NCBI GenBank assembly: GCA_020444415.1
Contig: JAHLLA010000009.1
Coordinates: 1 to 64,000 of the forward strand
DNA: 64,000 nucleotides
Reading direction: 5' to 3'
DNA from: Bacteroidota bacterium
GTDB lineage: Bacteria > Bacteroidota > Bacteroidia > Bacteroidales > F082
The position numbers and the translations under genes were made by a program. How positions within the stretch are numbered: the first letter of the stretch is position 1; each line of letters opens with the position of its first letter. This document shows, piece after piece, positions 1 through 10,081 of this stretch. The notes beneath the pieces were generated by a model that saw only the letters and a program-made list of their open reading frames with translations, was not told where the DNA came from and did no database searches.

Positions 1-1
1 C

Positions 2-3000
2 CTTATATCGTTTGGCCAAAACGCCTGGATCAATGAGTTTCATTATGATAATGCAAGCACAGATGTAAATGAATTTGTTGAGGTTGTAGTTGAAGATCCA
101 GGGAGTTATACACTATCACTATTTCAATTAGATTTATACAATGGTAGCAATGGAGTTGTATATAACACAAAAACAGTGAACCTTTTTGCGGTTGGGAATA
201 CCGTTGGAAATTATACTTTTTACACATTTTCTTATCCTGAAAATGGAATTCAAAATGGTGCACCTGATGGACTTTGTTTGTCCTACAACGGAACAGTTAT
301 TCAGTTTTTGAGCTACGAAGGTTCTTTTACAGCCTCAGGTGGACCTGCCAATGGATTAACATCAATTGATATTGGTGTCGACGAAGATCCTGAACCTTCT
401 GAGGGTAATTCATTACAACTGTCTGGTTCTGGTTCTTCATACAGTGACTTCTCTTGGTTACCGCCGGATACAGAAACACCAGGAGCTTTAAACAATGGAC
501 AATCTTTTGGATTATCTCCAATGCCAGACAACCCTGATTATTTTTCAGCTACAGCGGTTTCTAGCGAACAAATCATTTTATTATGGGATGAAAACAGTGC
601 TAGCGATGATGTATTAGTTGCCTATTCTTTGGATGGAATCTTTGGTGCGCCACTTGTTGGGTCCAACTACAGTCCATCTGATATGATTCCCGGAGGCGGA
701 GAAGTAATTTATATTGGCGATGCTGAAACCTTTCAACATACAGGATTGGCCGCAAACACTCAATACTTCTATCGGGCCTGGTCTGTGGACGGTAGCATTG
801 CTTATTCAAGTGGTTTATCAGACGACGCAATGACATTTGCTGCTGTTAGTCCTAAATTGATTATTTCAGAGGTAGCTGACCCATATAATGCCACAGGTGA
901 CGATAATGAGAAATTCGTTGAAATCTTTAATGCTGGAACTGCAGGAATAAATTTCGCTTCGGACACATGGTATGTATCAAGGCAGGCGCATGGTGGTAGT
1001 TGGGGAGATGTTCAGTTAAGTGGAATTCTGAATTCGAATGAAACAATGGTTATAGCTTATAATCAAGCTGCCTTTGTTGCTGCTTTCGGTTTTGAAGCCC
1101 ATCAGTATAGTTCGTTTATAAGTGGTAATGGGGATGACACTTACGCTTTGTATAAAGATGGTGATCACACCACCGGAACTTTAGTTGATATATATGGGGA
1201 AATTAATGTAGACGGTACAAATACTTTGTGGGAGTATGAAGACAGTAAGGCGGTAAGAAAAAGATCTATAACTGGACCCAATTCCACCTGGGACGAATCA
1301 GAATGGGTGATTATTCCTGCAGATGTTGATCCATCAACAAACACCAATGAGTGTACTCCGGGTTGGCATAATTGGGAATTGACTTGGAATGGAGGAACTG
1401 ATGATTGGCATGAACCAGCTAACTGGGACAATAGTGTTGCTACCACAAGAGATTATCCACCAGATGCAGGCTGTTATGTTGTAATTCCAGCAGAAACAAA
1501 TGATCCGATTATTTCTGGCAGAGCTTCTTGCAATAATATGGTGATTAATACAGGTGCTGTAGTTACAGTAGAACCCCAGAGTTTTCTAGTTTCGGGCAGC
1601 AATATTACAAATACAAATACAGCAGGTTTAATTGTCGAATCAGATGACACTGGTGATGGTATGTTGTTGCTGGGTTCCGGAACAACTCAAGCTACGATTG
1701 AGCGTTACTTATCTGATGATATGTCACACTTCATCAGTGCCCCAACAATTAATGCGACTGCAGATGATCTTTTTCAAGACCATAATCCAGAAGTATACCT
1801 TTATGAATATCACGAATGGGATGATTCGTATAATTATTTGGTGCCTACTTCCACACCCATGCCCAGTGGCAAAGGTTTTTCAACCTGGGTTGATGATGCC
1901 AGTTCAGACTATATTATAGCTGGATTTGATGGGGAATTGACAAGCGCTGATTTTACTTTTAATAGTTCTACTAATCCTTCTATGACCTACTCTGGCGCTG
2001 GTTTGGGTTGGAATTTAATGGGTAATCCGTATCCTGTGCCTTTGAATTGGAGAAAGGGAAGTTGGAGTTCAAACAACCTTGATACGGAGCTAACAGTATA
2101 TATATGGAAGCCAGCAACAAATACTGATGATGATCCTGATGGAACTTGGTTATACAAACCAGCTTTTAGTAGTACAGGCAATTTCAATGGTATTATTCCA
2201 TCAGGTCAAGCCTTTTTTGTAAAGGCAATCGGTAATAGTCCTTCTATTACAATCCCTGCCAATGCCAGAACGGTTTATTACCCAGAAACCACGTATTACA
2301 AATCAAAAGAAATCGTTAATGATAGCACTGATCAAATCGCTGATTATGTAAAAGTTAATGCATCTAACCCATTGGATACGGAAGAAATCTACATCAGTTT
2401 TAATGATATTGGAACAGAAGAATTTGATAATGGCTGGGATGCATCTAAATTAAGAAATAGCTACAGCACGGTTTGCTTATACATCCCTAAAGAAAGCCGA
2501 GATCAATGTATCGAACACCTTCCAACCCTTTACCCCGATGAAGAACGTATTGTTGAAATTGGTTTTGAAACCACTACCGATGGGGAACACTCCATTATGA
2601 TCGATGCCACCTATTTGCCTGATACAGACATCACCCTCGAAGATATGAAGTACGATCAAATGCAAAATATGGATAGCGATTCCATCTACACCTTCGTGGC
2701 TTTTGCAGATGATGATCCCAACCGTTTCAGGATTCATTTTAACAAAACCACCACGGGTATTGAGTTTGATGATTTCAATGAGCAAACCGATCTTTCTGTT
2801 CAAATCTATTCCTACGGTAAAAATGTGTACATCAAGAAGGAGGATGCCAGTACTTCAGGATACGTGATGCTGTATGATATGTATGGCAGGGAAGTGCTCA
2901 CATTACCACTCGAACAAACCCACCTGATGAAAATTCCTGTTCAGGTCAGCAACAGCTACCTGGTTGCCAAAGTAATCAGTGACAGCAAAGTGTTCACTTC

Positions 3001-3019
3001 AAAAGTGTACATAAAATAA
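2..3019 (+). CDS. Lamin-tail / FnIII multidomain T9SS-secreted protein, 5' truncated by the window
   Basis: The frame is open from base 2, so the gene starts outside the window; at least 1005 residues are visible. The first codons read as a lamin-tail-like segment (AWINEFHYDNASTDVNEFVEV). A fibronectin type III-like segment follows at about nt 530-850, a second lamin-tail segment (ISEVADPYNATG...KFVEIFNAG) at about 855-1180, and a segment with TWNGGTDDWHEPANWDN from about 1375. The last 75 residues (YGKNVYIKKEDASTSG ... SKVFTSKVYIK) have the look of a T9SS type A sorting domain. It is probably an exported or surface-attached protein. No enzymatic motif was recognised. It converges on the next gene, with 13 bases between stop codons. 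Confidence 0.8.
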   Translation, partial: LISFGQNAWINEFHYDNASTDVNEFVEVVVEDPGSYTLSLFQLDLYNGSNGVVYNTKTVNLFAVGNTVGNYTFYTFSYPENGIQNGAPDGLCLSYNGTVIQFLSYEGSFTASGGPANGLTSIDIGVDEDPEPSEGNSLQLSGSGSSYSDFSWLPPDTETPGALNNGQSFGLSPMPDNPDYFSATAVSSEQIILLWDENSASDDVLVAYSLDGIFGAPLVGSNYSPSDMIPGGGEVIYIGDAETFQHTGLAANTQYFYRAWSVDGSIAYSSGLSDDAMTFAAVSPKLIISEVADPYNATGDDNEKFVEIFNAGTAGINFASDTWYVSRQAHGGSWGDVQLSGILNSNETMVIAYNQAAFVAAFGFEAHQYSSFISGNGDDTYALYKDGDHTTGTLVDIYGEINVDGTNTLWEYEDSKAVRKRSITGPNSTWDESEWVIIPADVDPSTNTNECTPGWHNWELTWNGGTDDWHEPANWDNSVATTRDYPPDAGCYVVIPAETNDPIISGRASCNNMVINTGAVVTVEPQSFLVSGSNITNTNTAGLIVESDDTGDGMLLLGSGTTQATIERYLSDDMSHFISAPTINATADDLFQDHNPEVYLYEYHEWDDSYNYLVPTSTPMPSGKGFSTWVDDASSDYIIAGFDGELTSADFTFNSSTNPSMTYSGAGLGWNLMGNPYPVPLNWRKGSWSSNNLDTELTVYIWKPATNTDDDPDGTWLYKPAFSSTGNFNGIIPSGQAFFVKAIGNSPSITIPANARTVYYPETTYYKSKEIVNDSTDQIADYVKVNASNPLDTEEIYISFNDIGTEEFDNGWDASKLRNSYSTVCLYIPKESRDQCIEHLPTLYPDEERIVEIGFETTTDGEHSIMIDATYLPDTDITLEDMKYDQMQNMDSDSIYTFVAFADDDPNRFRIHFNKTTTGIEFDDFNEQTDLSVQIYSYGKNVYIKKEDASTSGYVMLYDMYGREVLTLPLEQTHLMKIPVQVSNSYLVAKVISDSKVFTSKVYIK

Positions 3020-3032
3020 ACTTGATTCCTGC

Positions 3033-3956
3033 TTACCTTAGGGTGAAAGTGGTTTCACCAATCAGGTTATCTCCATCGAAAACATCTACATTGTATGTGC
3101 CTTCCTGCAATTCAAGTGAAGGTCTGCGGTTCCAATACATGCACACTTCCTGAGCCACATTCTGGTAATCAACCTCCTCCATTATAGAATATTGAATAAG
3201 TTCACCTTGGTGCATGAAGGTATATTCTTCACCCCTGCCTTTCACAAGGATTTCTTCGTCAGGTTGTGCAATGCGGACATAAATGGTTCTGATGCCGGGC
3301 TCCAGGATGGAGTTTTTACCCAGGGTAAAACAAATCTTTACGCGGTCGGTGCGTTTTGTTTTATCGGTTTCTGATTCTTTACCACTACCTCGCACATGCA
3401 CGGGAACGCTGCTAAGGTTATACGTACTCAAAATAGCGGCTTCTTCAACAATGGTAACAAGTTCTTCCTTGTCTTGCTCCAGGTCGCGGTTTTTGCGTTT
3501 TTCCTGCTGTATTTCCTCCTTAATTTGAAGATTCTCCTCCGTCAGGGCTTCGTTAACAACCACAATGGAATCCATTTTCCTGACATATCCCTGCGAAATC
3601 ACCTGCAGGCGATCCAGTTTTTTCTTTACCTTAAAATAATCCCATTTGTAATTCAACAGTTGTTTGATTTCAGCTGCATTGGCCTGGATAATGCTGTCAA
3701 CGGCTACCAATGAATCTGATAAATCGCCATACAATTCCTTAATTTGTGCATGCTCAAGCATCAGCGAATCCAATTCACTTACCAGTTCAATACGCTGCAT
3801 TTCTTTCTCGGTAAGCAATTCGCTCATATTTCTTTTCACGGATATTAACCAGATGGACAGCCCGATAATTCCAAGAGCCAAAACGATTAATAAAATGTAC
3901 ATCCAGAGATTGCTGTTTTTAGGAGCTGCTGAATTTGAAAGATTTGAATTTTCCAT
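3033..3956 (-). CDS. Membrane-anchored coiled-coil protein of unknown function
   Basis: 307 residues. A single hydrophobic helix (about residues 18-40, LWMYILLIVLALGIIGLSIW) is followed by a long charged heptad-like region (about 45-175, rich in E, K, L and Q) that should form a coiled coil. The C-terminal 120 residues are beta-rich (VKICFTLGKNSILEPGIRTIYVRI, ending in YNVDVFDGDNLIGETTFTLR) and may be an extracytoplasmic beta-sandwich. The topology suggests an inner-membrane anchor with a periplasmic stalk. I do not recognise a named family. It is monocistronic, with about 250 bp to the divergent gene upstream. Confidence 0.7.
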   Translation of the reverse strand: MENSNLSNSAAPKNSNLWMYILLIVLALGIIGLSIWLISVKRNMSELLTEKEMQRIELVSELDSLMLEHAQIKELYGDLSDSLVAVDSIIQANAAEIKQLLNYKWDYFKVKKKLDRLQVISQGYVRKMDSIVVVNEALTEENLQIKEEIQQEKRKNRDLEQDKEELVTIVEEAAILSTYNLSSVPVHVRGSGKESETDKTKRTDRVKICFTLGKNSILEPGIRTIYVRIAQPDEEILVKGRGEEYTFMHQGELIQYSIMEEVDYQNVAQEVCMYWNRRPSLELQEGTYNVDVFDGDNLIGETTFTLR

Positions 3957-4207
3957 GACCTGTTGTTTTATTTAGCAAAAGTAATGACTATCAATACCAA
4001 AAGCAAGATAATGAATTCTCTTCAATTAAAAACGTATCATAAGAAAAACTATTATCAAAACGGCTTAAGTTTCTAACCCCCTTTTGTGTTTCTTAATCAT
4101 CAAAAATTCAGTAATTTAAGAAACATTAATAAATATTTCAATCTGTTATGACTTGAGAAACAGCGTTTTTTATAGATTTATAACCTGTTCAACTAATTTT
4201 TATTGAT

Positions 4208-4798
4208 ATGACAAAATTTACCTTTTTTATGTTGCTTTCTTTATTGGTGTTATCTCCTTTCATTTCACAGGGTCAGGAGGCTGAAGCGAATGAAGGCATC
4301 AAACCGGCACTTTTGGTTATTGACGTGCAGAATGTGTATTTACCCATGATGGATCAGGATGCCATAGATCGGCCCATTGAAATGATCAATGCGTCCGTTT
4401 GGGTATTTAACGAATTTAAGCTCCCTATTATTTATGTGTATCACCAGGATATAGAAGGAGGTCCTCCTGCAGACTCAAAGGAATTTGAATTTACTGACAA
4501 GATTCCTGTACCCGAAGACGCAACAAAAGTGATCAAACATTACGGAAATGCATTTAATAATACGGAACTCGATCAGGTATTAAAAGATTTAGGATGTAAT
4601 ACATTATTCCTTTGTGGTTTGAGTGCCACAGGTTGTGTGATGCATACCTATGTAGGCGCCAACGATTTAGATTACCATACTTTTATAATCAAAGATGCTG
4701 TAATGAGTGATGATCAGGAAAAAACGAAAATGATGGAAGATATTCTGGAAACGATGCGTCTTCAGGCTTTGTATTTTTTCCTTCCGAATTTGAAATAA
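4208..4798 (+). CDS. Exported isochorismatase-family cysteine hydrolase
   Basis: 196 residues. A signal peptide (about 1-22, ending SQG) precedes an isochorismatase-like alpha/beta hydrolase. The expected catalytic triad is visible: Asp39 in LLVIDVQN, Lys110 in VIKHYGNAF and Cys143 in GLSATGCVMHT. The family hydrolyses amide or vinyl-ether bonds (nicotinamide, N-carbamoyl compounds, isochorismate). The substrate cannot be read here, and the genes on either side give no clue. An exported member is less common than cytosolic ones. The stop lies 9 bases from the convergent M28 peptidase gene. Confidence 0.85.
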   Translation: MTKFTFFMLLSLLVLSPFISQGQEAEANEGIKPALLVIDVQNVYLPMMDQDAIDRPIEMINASVWVFNEFKLPIIYVYHQDIEGGPPADSKEFEFTDKIPVPEDATKVIKHYGNAFNNTELDQVLKDLGCNTLFLCGLSATGCVMHTYVGANDLDYHTFIIKDAVMSDDQEKTKMMEDILETMRLQALYFFLPNLK

Positions 4799-4807
4799 AG
4801 GAAAGTA

Positions 4808-6181
4808 TTATTCCTGATCAGCCAGATTGTATGTATCAATCAGGTAAACCAAACTGGCCATAGCGCCGCTGCCCAATTGCATTTCCCTGAAATGGATCTG
4901 GTCGAAAGTATCGTTTGCACTGTGGTGCATATCAAAATAGCGCTGCCAGTCGGTTCGGTAACCTGATAAGGGTACGCCTAACTCTTTCATAGGTCCAATA
5001 TCAACACCACTTCCTCCTGCAGTTATTTCTTCGATGCCATAGGGTTTTAGAAAGGATTCGTATTTCTTAATTTTTTCAAGAATCCTATCAGGTGCATCAA
5101 CACTAAAGAAACGCGGAGAAAAACCACCGGCATCCGATTCAATAGCAAAATAATTAATTACTTGTTGCTCCTTTGAATAGGCGACATAAGCATTTCCTCC
5201 TGATTGATACAATTCTTCGTCCATATATAAAATCACGCGGATGCTTCTTTTGTTGTTAAGCCCTACTTCCTTAAACAAGCGCAGTACTTCGGTCGACTGC
5301 AGGCAGCCAACACCATCATCATGGGCACCTTCTGTATTATGCCAGGCGTCAAGATGGCCGGCGACTATGATAAATTCATTTGGTTTCTCACTTCCTTTTA
5401 AGTCGGCTATTAAATTATACGACTGGGTAGTTATATCTTCAGCATCAACCCGAATTTTAACTTTTAATCGAGGATTTGATTTTAAAGCTTTGCTCAGTTT
5501 TTCGGCATCATTTGTTGAAATAGCAACAGCAGGAATTTTGTTTCCCTCCATCCGGCAACTGCCGGTATGCGGAAAGTCGTCCATGTTTGGATTTGCAGAA
5601 CGGGTTATCGAACCAAGGGCGCCATATTCCTGTGCTAAAGAAGGGCCCCAGTAGCGCTGATCGACAGCTTCACTATAGGCTTTAAACACATTGAAATAGG
5701 TTGTATTCATCGGGCGATTATAGAAGACAATTTTGCCTTCAATTTTCTCTTTTCCTAATTCACGGACTTCATCCAGGCTCATTACCTCAATTATTTCTGC
5801 ACTCACGCCCTGTTTGGATGTTGAGCCGCATGGTCCCAGGGCATCCACTTTTAAAGGAACTTGTTTTCCATCAACAATCATTGATAAAGAGGCCGAGTTA
5901 AAGATCCAGGCCGGTGATGTAAAGCTTTGTAAAAACACGGTATCAGCACCTATTTCTGTCAGATATTCTTTCATTAATTCAACTGCTTTAAACGAATTGG
6001 GGCTGCCAATTAATCTGCCGGGAGCTTCTTTACATAATCTTTCCAATTGCTTGTAAGCAAAGTCTGTCGAAAGGGCATTGTCGTATATACTTTGAATGAC
6101 AGCAAGGTTTTCTTCCTGTGCTCCTACACCTGGAGAAAAGATAAAACTAAAAATGACTAGATAGATTATTATATTTTTCAT
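4808..6181 (-). CDS. Secreted M28-family zinc aminopeptidase/carboxypeptidase
   Basis: 457 residues with a signal peptide (about 1-21, ending GVGA). The M28 di-zinc ligands are all in place: His276 and Asp278 in VAGHLDAW, the bridging Asp288 in GAHDDGVG, the catalytic Glu322/323 in YMDEEL, Asp350 in ESDAGG and a His at 419/420 in DMHHSANDTFD. A protease-associated-like insert lies at about 130-230. The family removes N-terminal residues (some members act as carboxypeptidases). It is probably periplasmic or secreted and takes part in peptide scavenging. The next gene upstream on this strand is also a peptidase (C69), but a terminator-like hairpin separates them. Confidence 0.88.
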   Translation of the reverse strand: MKNIIIYLVIFSFIFSPGVGAQEENLAVIQSIYDNALSTDFAYKQLERLCKEAPGRLIGSPNSFKAVELMKEYLTEIGADTVFLQSFTSPAWIFNSASLSMIVDGKQVPLKVDALGPCGSTSKQGVSAEIIEVMSLDEVRELGKEKIEGKIVFYNRPMNTTYFNVFKAYSEAVDQRYWGPSLAQEYGALGSITRSANPNMDDFPHTGSCRMEGNKIPAVAISTNDAEKLSKALKSNPRLKVKIRVDAEDITTQSYNLIADLKGSEKPNEFIIVAGHLDAWHNTEGAHDDGVGCLQSTEVLRLFKEVGLNNKRSIRVILYMDEELYQSGGNAYVAYSKEQQVINYFAIESDAGGFSPRFFSVDAPDRILEKIKKYESFLKPYGIEEITAGGSGVDIGPMKELGVPLSGYRTDWQRYFDMHHSANDTFDQIHFREMQLGSGAMASLVYLIDTYNLADQE

Positions 6182-6191
6182 GTATGATGTT

Positions 6192-6223
6192 AAAAAAAGA
6201 AAGGCGCATTAAATACGCCTTCC
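6192..6223 (-). terminator. Rho-independent terminator of the C69 dipeptidase gene
   Basis: On the minus strand, a stem AAGGCG/CGCCTT (6216-6221 with 6201-6206) closes a 9-nt loop and is followed by a run of T (the A tract at 6192-6198). It sits between the stop of the C69 gene and the start of the M28 gene, so the two peptidase genes are probably separate transcripts. Confidence 0.7.
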
Positions 6224-6250
6224 AAATTACATAATTTTTAGATCGAAAGA

Positions 6251-8005
6251 TTAATGTGCCGGTCCAATCACCTTAAATTGATCACCTGTTTCTTCAATAA
6301 TTTTCCTGTAGAAATCTTCACTGTAACCCGGTTGTTTTACTTCGGGGGTAGTGTATTTATATCCTTCAGGGATTTCTTTAGCCGTTTTGATATTACCATC
6401 CATATACTTTACAAAAAGATGTGCATACAAATTTTTCCAGGTTTTAAAAACCCTTTCAGCCACACTGTTTGAATAGTCTGTTAGGTAAGCAACCGCCATA
6501 TCTTTGTTTGTTGCCATTAAAGATTCTGCCGCAGCATCAATAGCCGGCGTAAAGGCGATGAATTCTTTTTCCAGTTTTTGCTGGATAGCTTCAATTTCAG
6601 GATGAATATCGCTATAGCGTGTATAGGCCAGGTTCTGAACCTGGTTGAATACCCAGAAACCTGAAGTTTCTGACCATTCCATCATCGAACCATTGCCTAC
6701 TGCAAAATTGTAAGGTGTGCTTGTAATGCTAGCATACATAGGCATGTAAACACTACCCGAAGCATCATCAACACCAAACCAAAAAATACCACCAATTTCG
6801 TCGGGTAACCAACTGCGTGATTGGGTTACAAATGAAAACCCGGTTTGCTGGGTAGCTGTGGCACGTTCGTTACAATACATAACATCGTCAACTTCCCATG
6901 TGAGTGGACGCCAGCGATATGGAACCCCATAAGGGCCTGCTCCGGCATCTTTACTCATATCCAGTTCGGTATTCTCAAGATGGTCGCGCATGAAATTCAT
7001 CATATCATGAACGCTAACTTTTGCATCTGGTTTTACCCATAAAGGCATCCGGTTTGAAGCGTAATTTTTTGGGGTCATGGGTTCTCCTTCTTCATGGGCT
7101 TTGGGATGTTCAATATTCCCTTTTACATAATCCCAGTATTGGTCCATGCCATCAGTCACTTTATTGAACATGCTCCAAACCCTGATTTCACAAAATCTGG
7201 CACCACCAAAATCAACCGGGGCATATACATCGGAGAATGAAAAATCTTTGTCTTTGCCTTTATAAAAACCTTTGTCTTTTGCAAAAGAAATCACATCATC
7301 GGCATAAACGCACGTAACACCTTTATTGTAAACATCTTCCAGGTTTTTTGATGAGATAGCACTTTTATTATCATTTAAAGGAAAAGTTGTGATTCGAGCC
7401 TGGTTGGCGTGTCCTGAAACATAACCGTCAGGGATCATCAAAGCCACCCATACAGCACCTTTTTCACCTTCGCCTTTACCGATCAGGTCCATGATCCAAA
7501 CTTCATCTTTATCGGCTATCGAAAAAGATTCACCGCTACTGGCATAACCATATTGTTCAACAAGCTCAGCCATAATTCTGATGGCATCACGGGCTGATTT
7601 GGCACGTTGTAGTGTCACATATATCAAACTGCCATAATCCATGATGGCGCCTTCCTGCGATCCAAGTTCAGAAAGTCCTCCATAAGTGGTTTCGCCTATC
7701 GCTACCTGGTGCTCATTCATATTTCCAACCACATTATAGGTTTCTGATGCCTGGGCAATCTGTCCGAGGTATTTACCGGTATCCCACTCATACACATCCA
7801 TCATGGTACCTTCTTCCCATATTCCAGCTGGCCAGTGATATAATTCACCATAGAGAACATGTGAATCTGCCGCGTAGGAGATCATGGTGGATCCATCTAC
7901 CGAGGCGCCTTTGGTAATCAGATAATTGGTACACGCGGTGGCTGGGTTTATCAGGCCCGCTATCATAATCACGATTAGGGCAATGCTTAAAAAATGATGT
8001 TTCAT
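6251..8005 (-). CDS. C69-family dipeptidase (PepD/U34 type), exported
   Basis: 584 residues. A signal peptide (about 1-24, ending NPATA) is followed at once by Cys25 in CTNYLITKGASVDGSTM. Cys25 is the expected N-terminal nucleophile of this Ntn-hydrolase family once the leader is removed. Conserved stretches such as IGETTYGG, DEVWIMDLIG and SGHANQARI agree with C69 dipeptidases, which cleave a broad range of dipeptides. Export of a peptidase that ends peptide breakdown fits with the M28, S46 and M1 enzymes elsewhere in the window. Confidence 0.88.
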   Translation of the reverse strand: MKHHFLSIALIVIMIAGLINPATACTNYLITKGASVDGSTMISYAADSHVLYGELYHWPAGIWEEGTMMDVYEWDTGKYLGQIAQASETYNVVGNMNEHQVAIGETTYGGLSELGSQEGAIMDYGSLIYVTLQRAKSARDAIRIMAELVEQYGYASSGESFSIADKDEVWIMDLIGKGEGEKGAVWVALMIPDGYVSGHANQARITTFPLNDNKSAISSKNLEDVYNKGVTCVYADDVISFAKDKGFYKGKDKDFSFSDVYAPVDFGGARFCEIRVWSMFNKVTDGMDQYWDYVKGNIEHPKAHEEGEPMTPKNYASNRMPLWVKPDAKVSVHDMMNFMRDHLENTELDMSKDAGAGPYGVPYRWRPLTWEVDDVMYCNERATATQQTGFSFVTQSRSWLPDEIGGIFWFGVDDASGSVYMPMYASITSTPYNFAVGNGSMMEWSETSGFWVFNQVQNLAYTRYSDIHPEIEAIQQKLEKEFIAFTPAIDAAAESLMATNKDMAVAYLTDYSNSVAERVFKTWKNLYAHLFVKYMDGNIKTAKEIPEGYKYTTPEVKQPGYSEDFYRKIIEETGDQFKVIGPAH

Positions 8006-8116
8006 AAAGAATTATTTTTTTGATTTAATGATTGAATTTTTAAGAGAAGTACAAAAATAATAGAATTGTTGATTTGGAGGCTGCTAAAGCGCGAATATCA
8101 TGAGAAATAAGATGGC

Positions 8117-9043
8117 TTAAGAAAGGATTTTCAAAGCGTGTTCCTTATCCTGCATCAATTGATTTGATAGTTCTTCAAGGCTATTGAATTTGCGTTCATC
8201 CCGCATTCTGTCAACAAAAATGATGGTAATTTCCTCTCCGTAGATTTGTTGGTCGAAATCAAAAACATGTACTTCGATGGTCAGATCCCCATGGTTTACC
8301 GTGGGCCGGTAACCAATATTGCACATGCCTTTATACAACTGGCCCATGTATTCCACACGGCAGGCATACACACCCACAGCGGCTATGAGTTTAAATTCAT
8401 CAGCTACTGCAATGTTGGCGGTTGGGAATCCAATATTGCGACCAATGGATTTGCCTTTCACTACCTTTCCTGTAATGGAGTATTCGTACCCCAGGAAATT
8501 ATTGGCGGCAAGAACAGCCCCATTATTGAGCAGTTTCCGGATTTTAGTGGAGCTCACCGGTACATCATTCACATATTGTGCAGCTACTTTAATTACTTTA
8601 AAGCCTTTCTCTTTTCCGATTTTTGATAACATTTCAAAACTGCCGCCCCTGTCTTTTCCAAAATGATGATCAAAACCAGTCACAATTATTTTTGGATGGA
8701 TCTTTTCCACCACCAGGTCGTTAATGAATTCTTCGGAAGAAATACCGGCAAACTCTTTATTGAATGGTACGATGATCAGATGGTCAATACCAGCTTCTTC
8801 CAGGCGGTTGATCTTTTTTTCCTGGGTATTGATGAACCTCAGGTGTTCACTATCGAGACCGAGTACAATACGGGGATGCGGATAAAAAGTGATCACCACG
8901 GTTTCACCGCCAATAGTTTCAGCTTCTTGTTTCATGATGTTGAAAATCGCCTGATGTCCCAGGTGAACACCATCAAAAGTGCCAACGGTGACCACGGTAT
9001 TGCGTATCGGCTTAAAATCTTTTATGCAGTTGTATATTTTCAC
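8117..9043 (-). CDS. ribF: Bifunctional riboflavin kinase / FAD synthetase
   Basis: 308 residues. The N-terminal adenylyltransferase half has VGTFDGVHLGHQ (residues 20-31), TGFDHHFGKDRGG and SSTKIR. The C-terminal flavokinase half has GKSIGRNIGFPTANI (about 200-213) with the GxPTAN signature. The enzyme phosphorylates riboflavin to FMN and adenylates FMN to FAD in the cytosol. The start is GTG: it shares one base with the TAG stop of asd (reading TAGTG), so translation is probably coupled to asd. Length is normal for the family. Confidence 0.95.
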   Translation of the reverse strand: MKIYNCIKDFKPIRNTVVTVGTFDGVHLGHQAIFNIMKQEAETIGGETVVITFYPHPRIVLGLDSEHLRFINTQEKKINRLEEAGIDHLIIVPFNKEFAGISSEEFINDLVVEKIHPKIIVTGFDHHFGKDRGGSFEMLSKIGKEKGFKVIKVAAQYVNDVPVSSTKIRKLLNNGAVLAANNFLGYEYSITGKVVKGKSIGRNIGFPTANIAVADEFKLIAAVGVYACRVEYMGQLYKGMCNIGYRPTVNHGDLTIEVHVFDFDQQIYGEEITIIFVDRMRDERKFNSLEELSNQLMQDKEHALKILS

Positions 9044-10029
9044 TAAATGAGTTTGTTTTTAGTAATATACCCGGCGATTTGTACGGCATTGGTGGCGGCA
9101 CCTTTCCGCAGGTTGTCACTTACCACCCACATATTAAGCGTGTTGGCTTGTGAATGATCGCGCCTGAGCCGGCCAACAAAAACCTCATCTTTGCCTGCTG
9201 CTAAGATAGGCATCGGGTACATATTGCTTTCAGGGAAATCAAAAATGACAACACCAGGCATGGTTCCCAGCAATCGTTTTACTTCGTCCAGAATGAAATC
9301 ATTTTTAAATTCAACATTCACGGCTTCCGAATGCCCTCCGATCACTGGTACACGCACAACAGTGGCAGTAACTTTTACATCTGATTGAAGTATTTTTTGG
9401 GTTTCATTCACCAATTTCACCTCTTCAGTCGTATACCCGTCTTCCAAAAAATCACCCCCCTGCGGAATCACATTCAGGTCAATTTGATGCGGATAGAATT
9501 TTTCACTTTTAATGTTGTTTCTTTCATTCATGAGTTGTTCAACACCTTTGGCACCGCTGCCGCTTACTGACTGATATGTTGAAACCACAACCCTTTTCAA
9601 TCCATACTTATTATTAAGGGGATGCAACGCCATCACAAGCTGAATAGTTGAACAATTCGGATTGGCAATAATTTTATCTTTTGCTGTAAGCACACTTCCG
9701 TTAATCTCAGGAACAATAAGCGGTACATTTTTATCCATCCGCCATGCTGATGAATTATCAATAACGGTTGTTCCAATCTCCTTAAATTTTGGCGCCCATT
9801 GCAATGATATACCAGCCCCTGCTGAGAATATGGCAATATCGGGTTTTTTAGAAACGGCCGTTTCCAAAGAGATAACCTGATTTTCCTTACCTGAAAATGT
9901 AATATTTTTTCCAACGGACTTTTCTGAAGCAACAGCTAACAATTCTGAGACCTCAATAGATGATGCTTCCAGCACTTTAAGAATTTCTCTACCTACAAGT
10001 CCGGTAGCTCCGACAACGGCGATCTTCAT
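9043..10029 (-). CDS. asd: Aspartate-semialdehyde dehydrogenase
   Basis: 328 residues. NADP-binding GATGLVG lies at residues 7-13, the catalytic Cys126 in NPNCSTIQ, the SVSGSGAKG phosphate-binding loop follows, and GGHSEAV carries the general-base His. The enzyme makes aspartate semialdehyde for lysine, diaminopimelate, threonine and methionine synthesis. It is first in a two-gene operon with ribF. A TAnnTTTG promoter box lies about 36 nt upstream of the ATG, in the short divergent region shared with the next gene. Confidence 0.95.
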   Translation of the reverse strand: MKIAVVGATGLVGREILKVLEASSIEVSELLAVASEKSVGKNITFSGKENQVISLETAVSKKPDIAIFSAGAGISLQWAPKFKEIGTTVIDNSSAWRMDKNVPLIVPEINGSVLTAKDKIIANPNCSTIQLVMALHPLNNKYGLKRVVVSTYQSVSGSGAKGVEQLMNERNNIKSEKFYPHQIDLNVIPQGGDFLEDGYTTEEVKLVNETQKILQSDVKVTATVVRVPVIGGHSEAVNVEFKNDFILDEVKRLLGTMPGVVIFDFPESNMYPMPILAAGKDEVFVGRLRRDHSQANTLNMWVVSDNLRKGAATNAVQIAGYITKNKLI

Positions 10030-10065
10030 TTTTTGCTAAATTTACCCCATGAAATAAACGAGCTG

Positions 10066-10073
10066 CAAAATTA
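10066..10073 (-). promoter_or_regulatory. asd: Bacteroidota -7 box upstream of asd
   Basis: On the minus strand the bases read TAATTTTG, matching the TAnnTTTG -7 consensus of the Bacteroidota primary sigma factor, 36 nt before the asd ATG. No clear -33 TTTG was seen. Confidence 0.45.
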
Positions 10074-10081
10074 TTAAAAAA

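Noticed and set aside
5241-5654. A 137-residue open frame opposite the M28 peptidase.
   Set aside because: The minus-strand protein has all M28 metal ligands; the antisense frame has no recognisable pattern.
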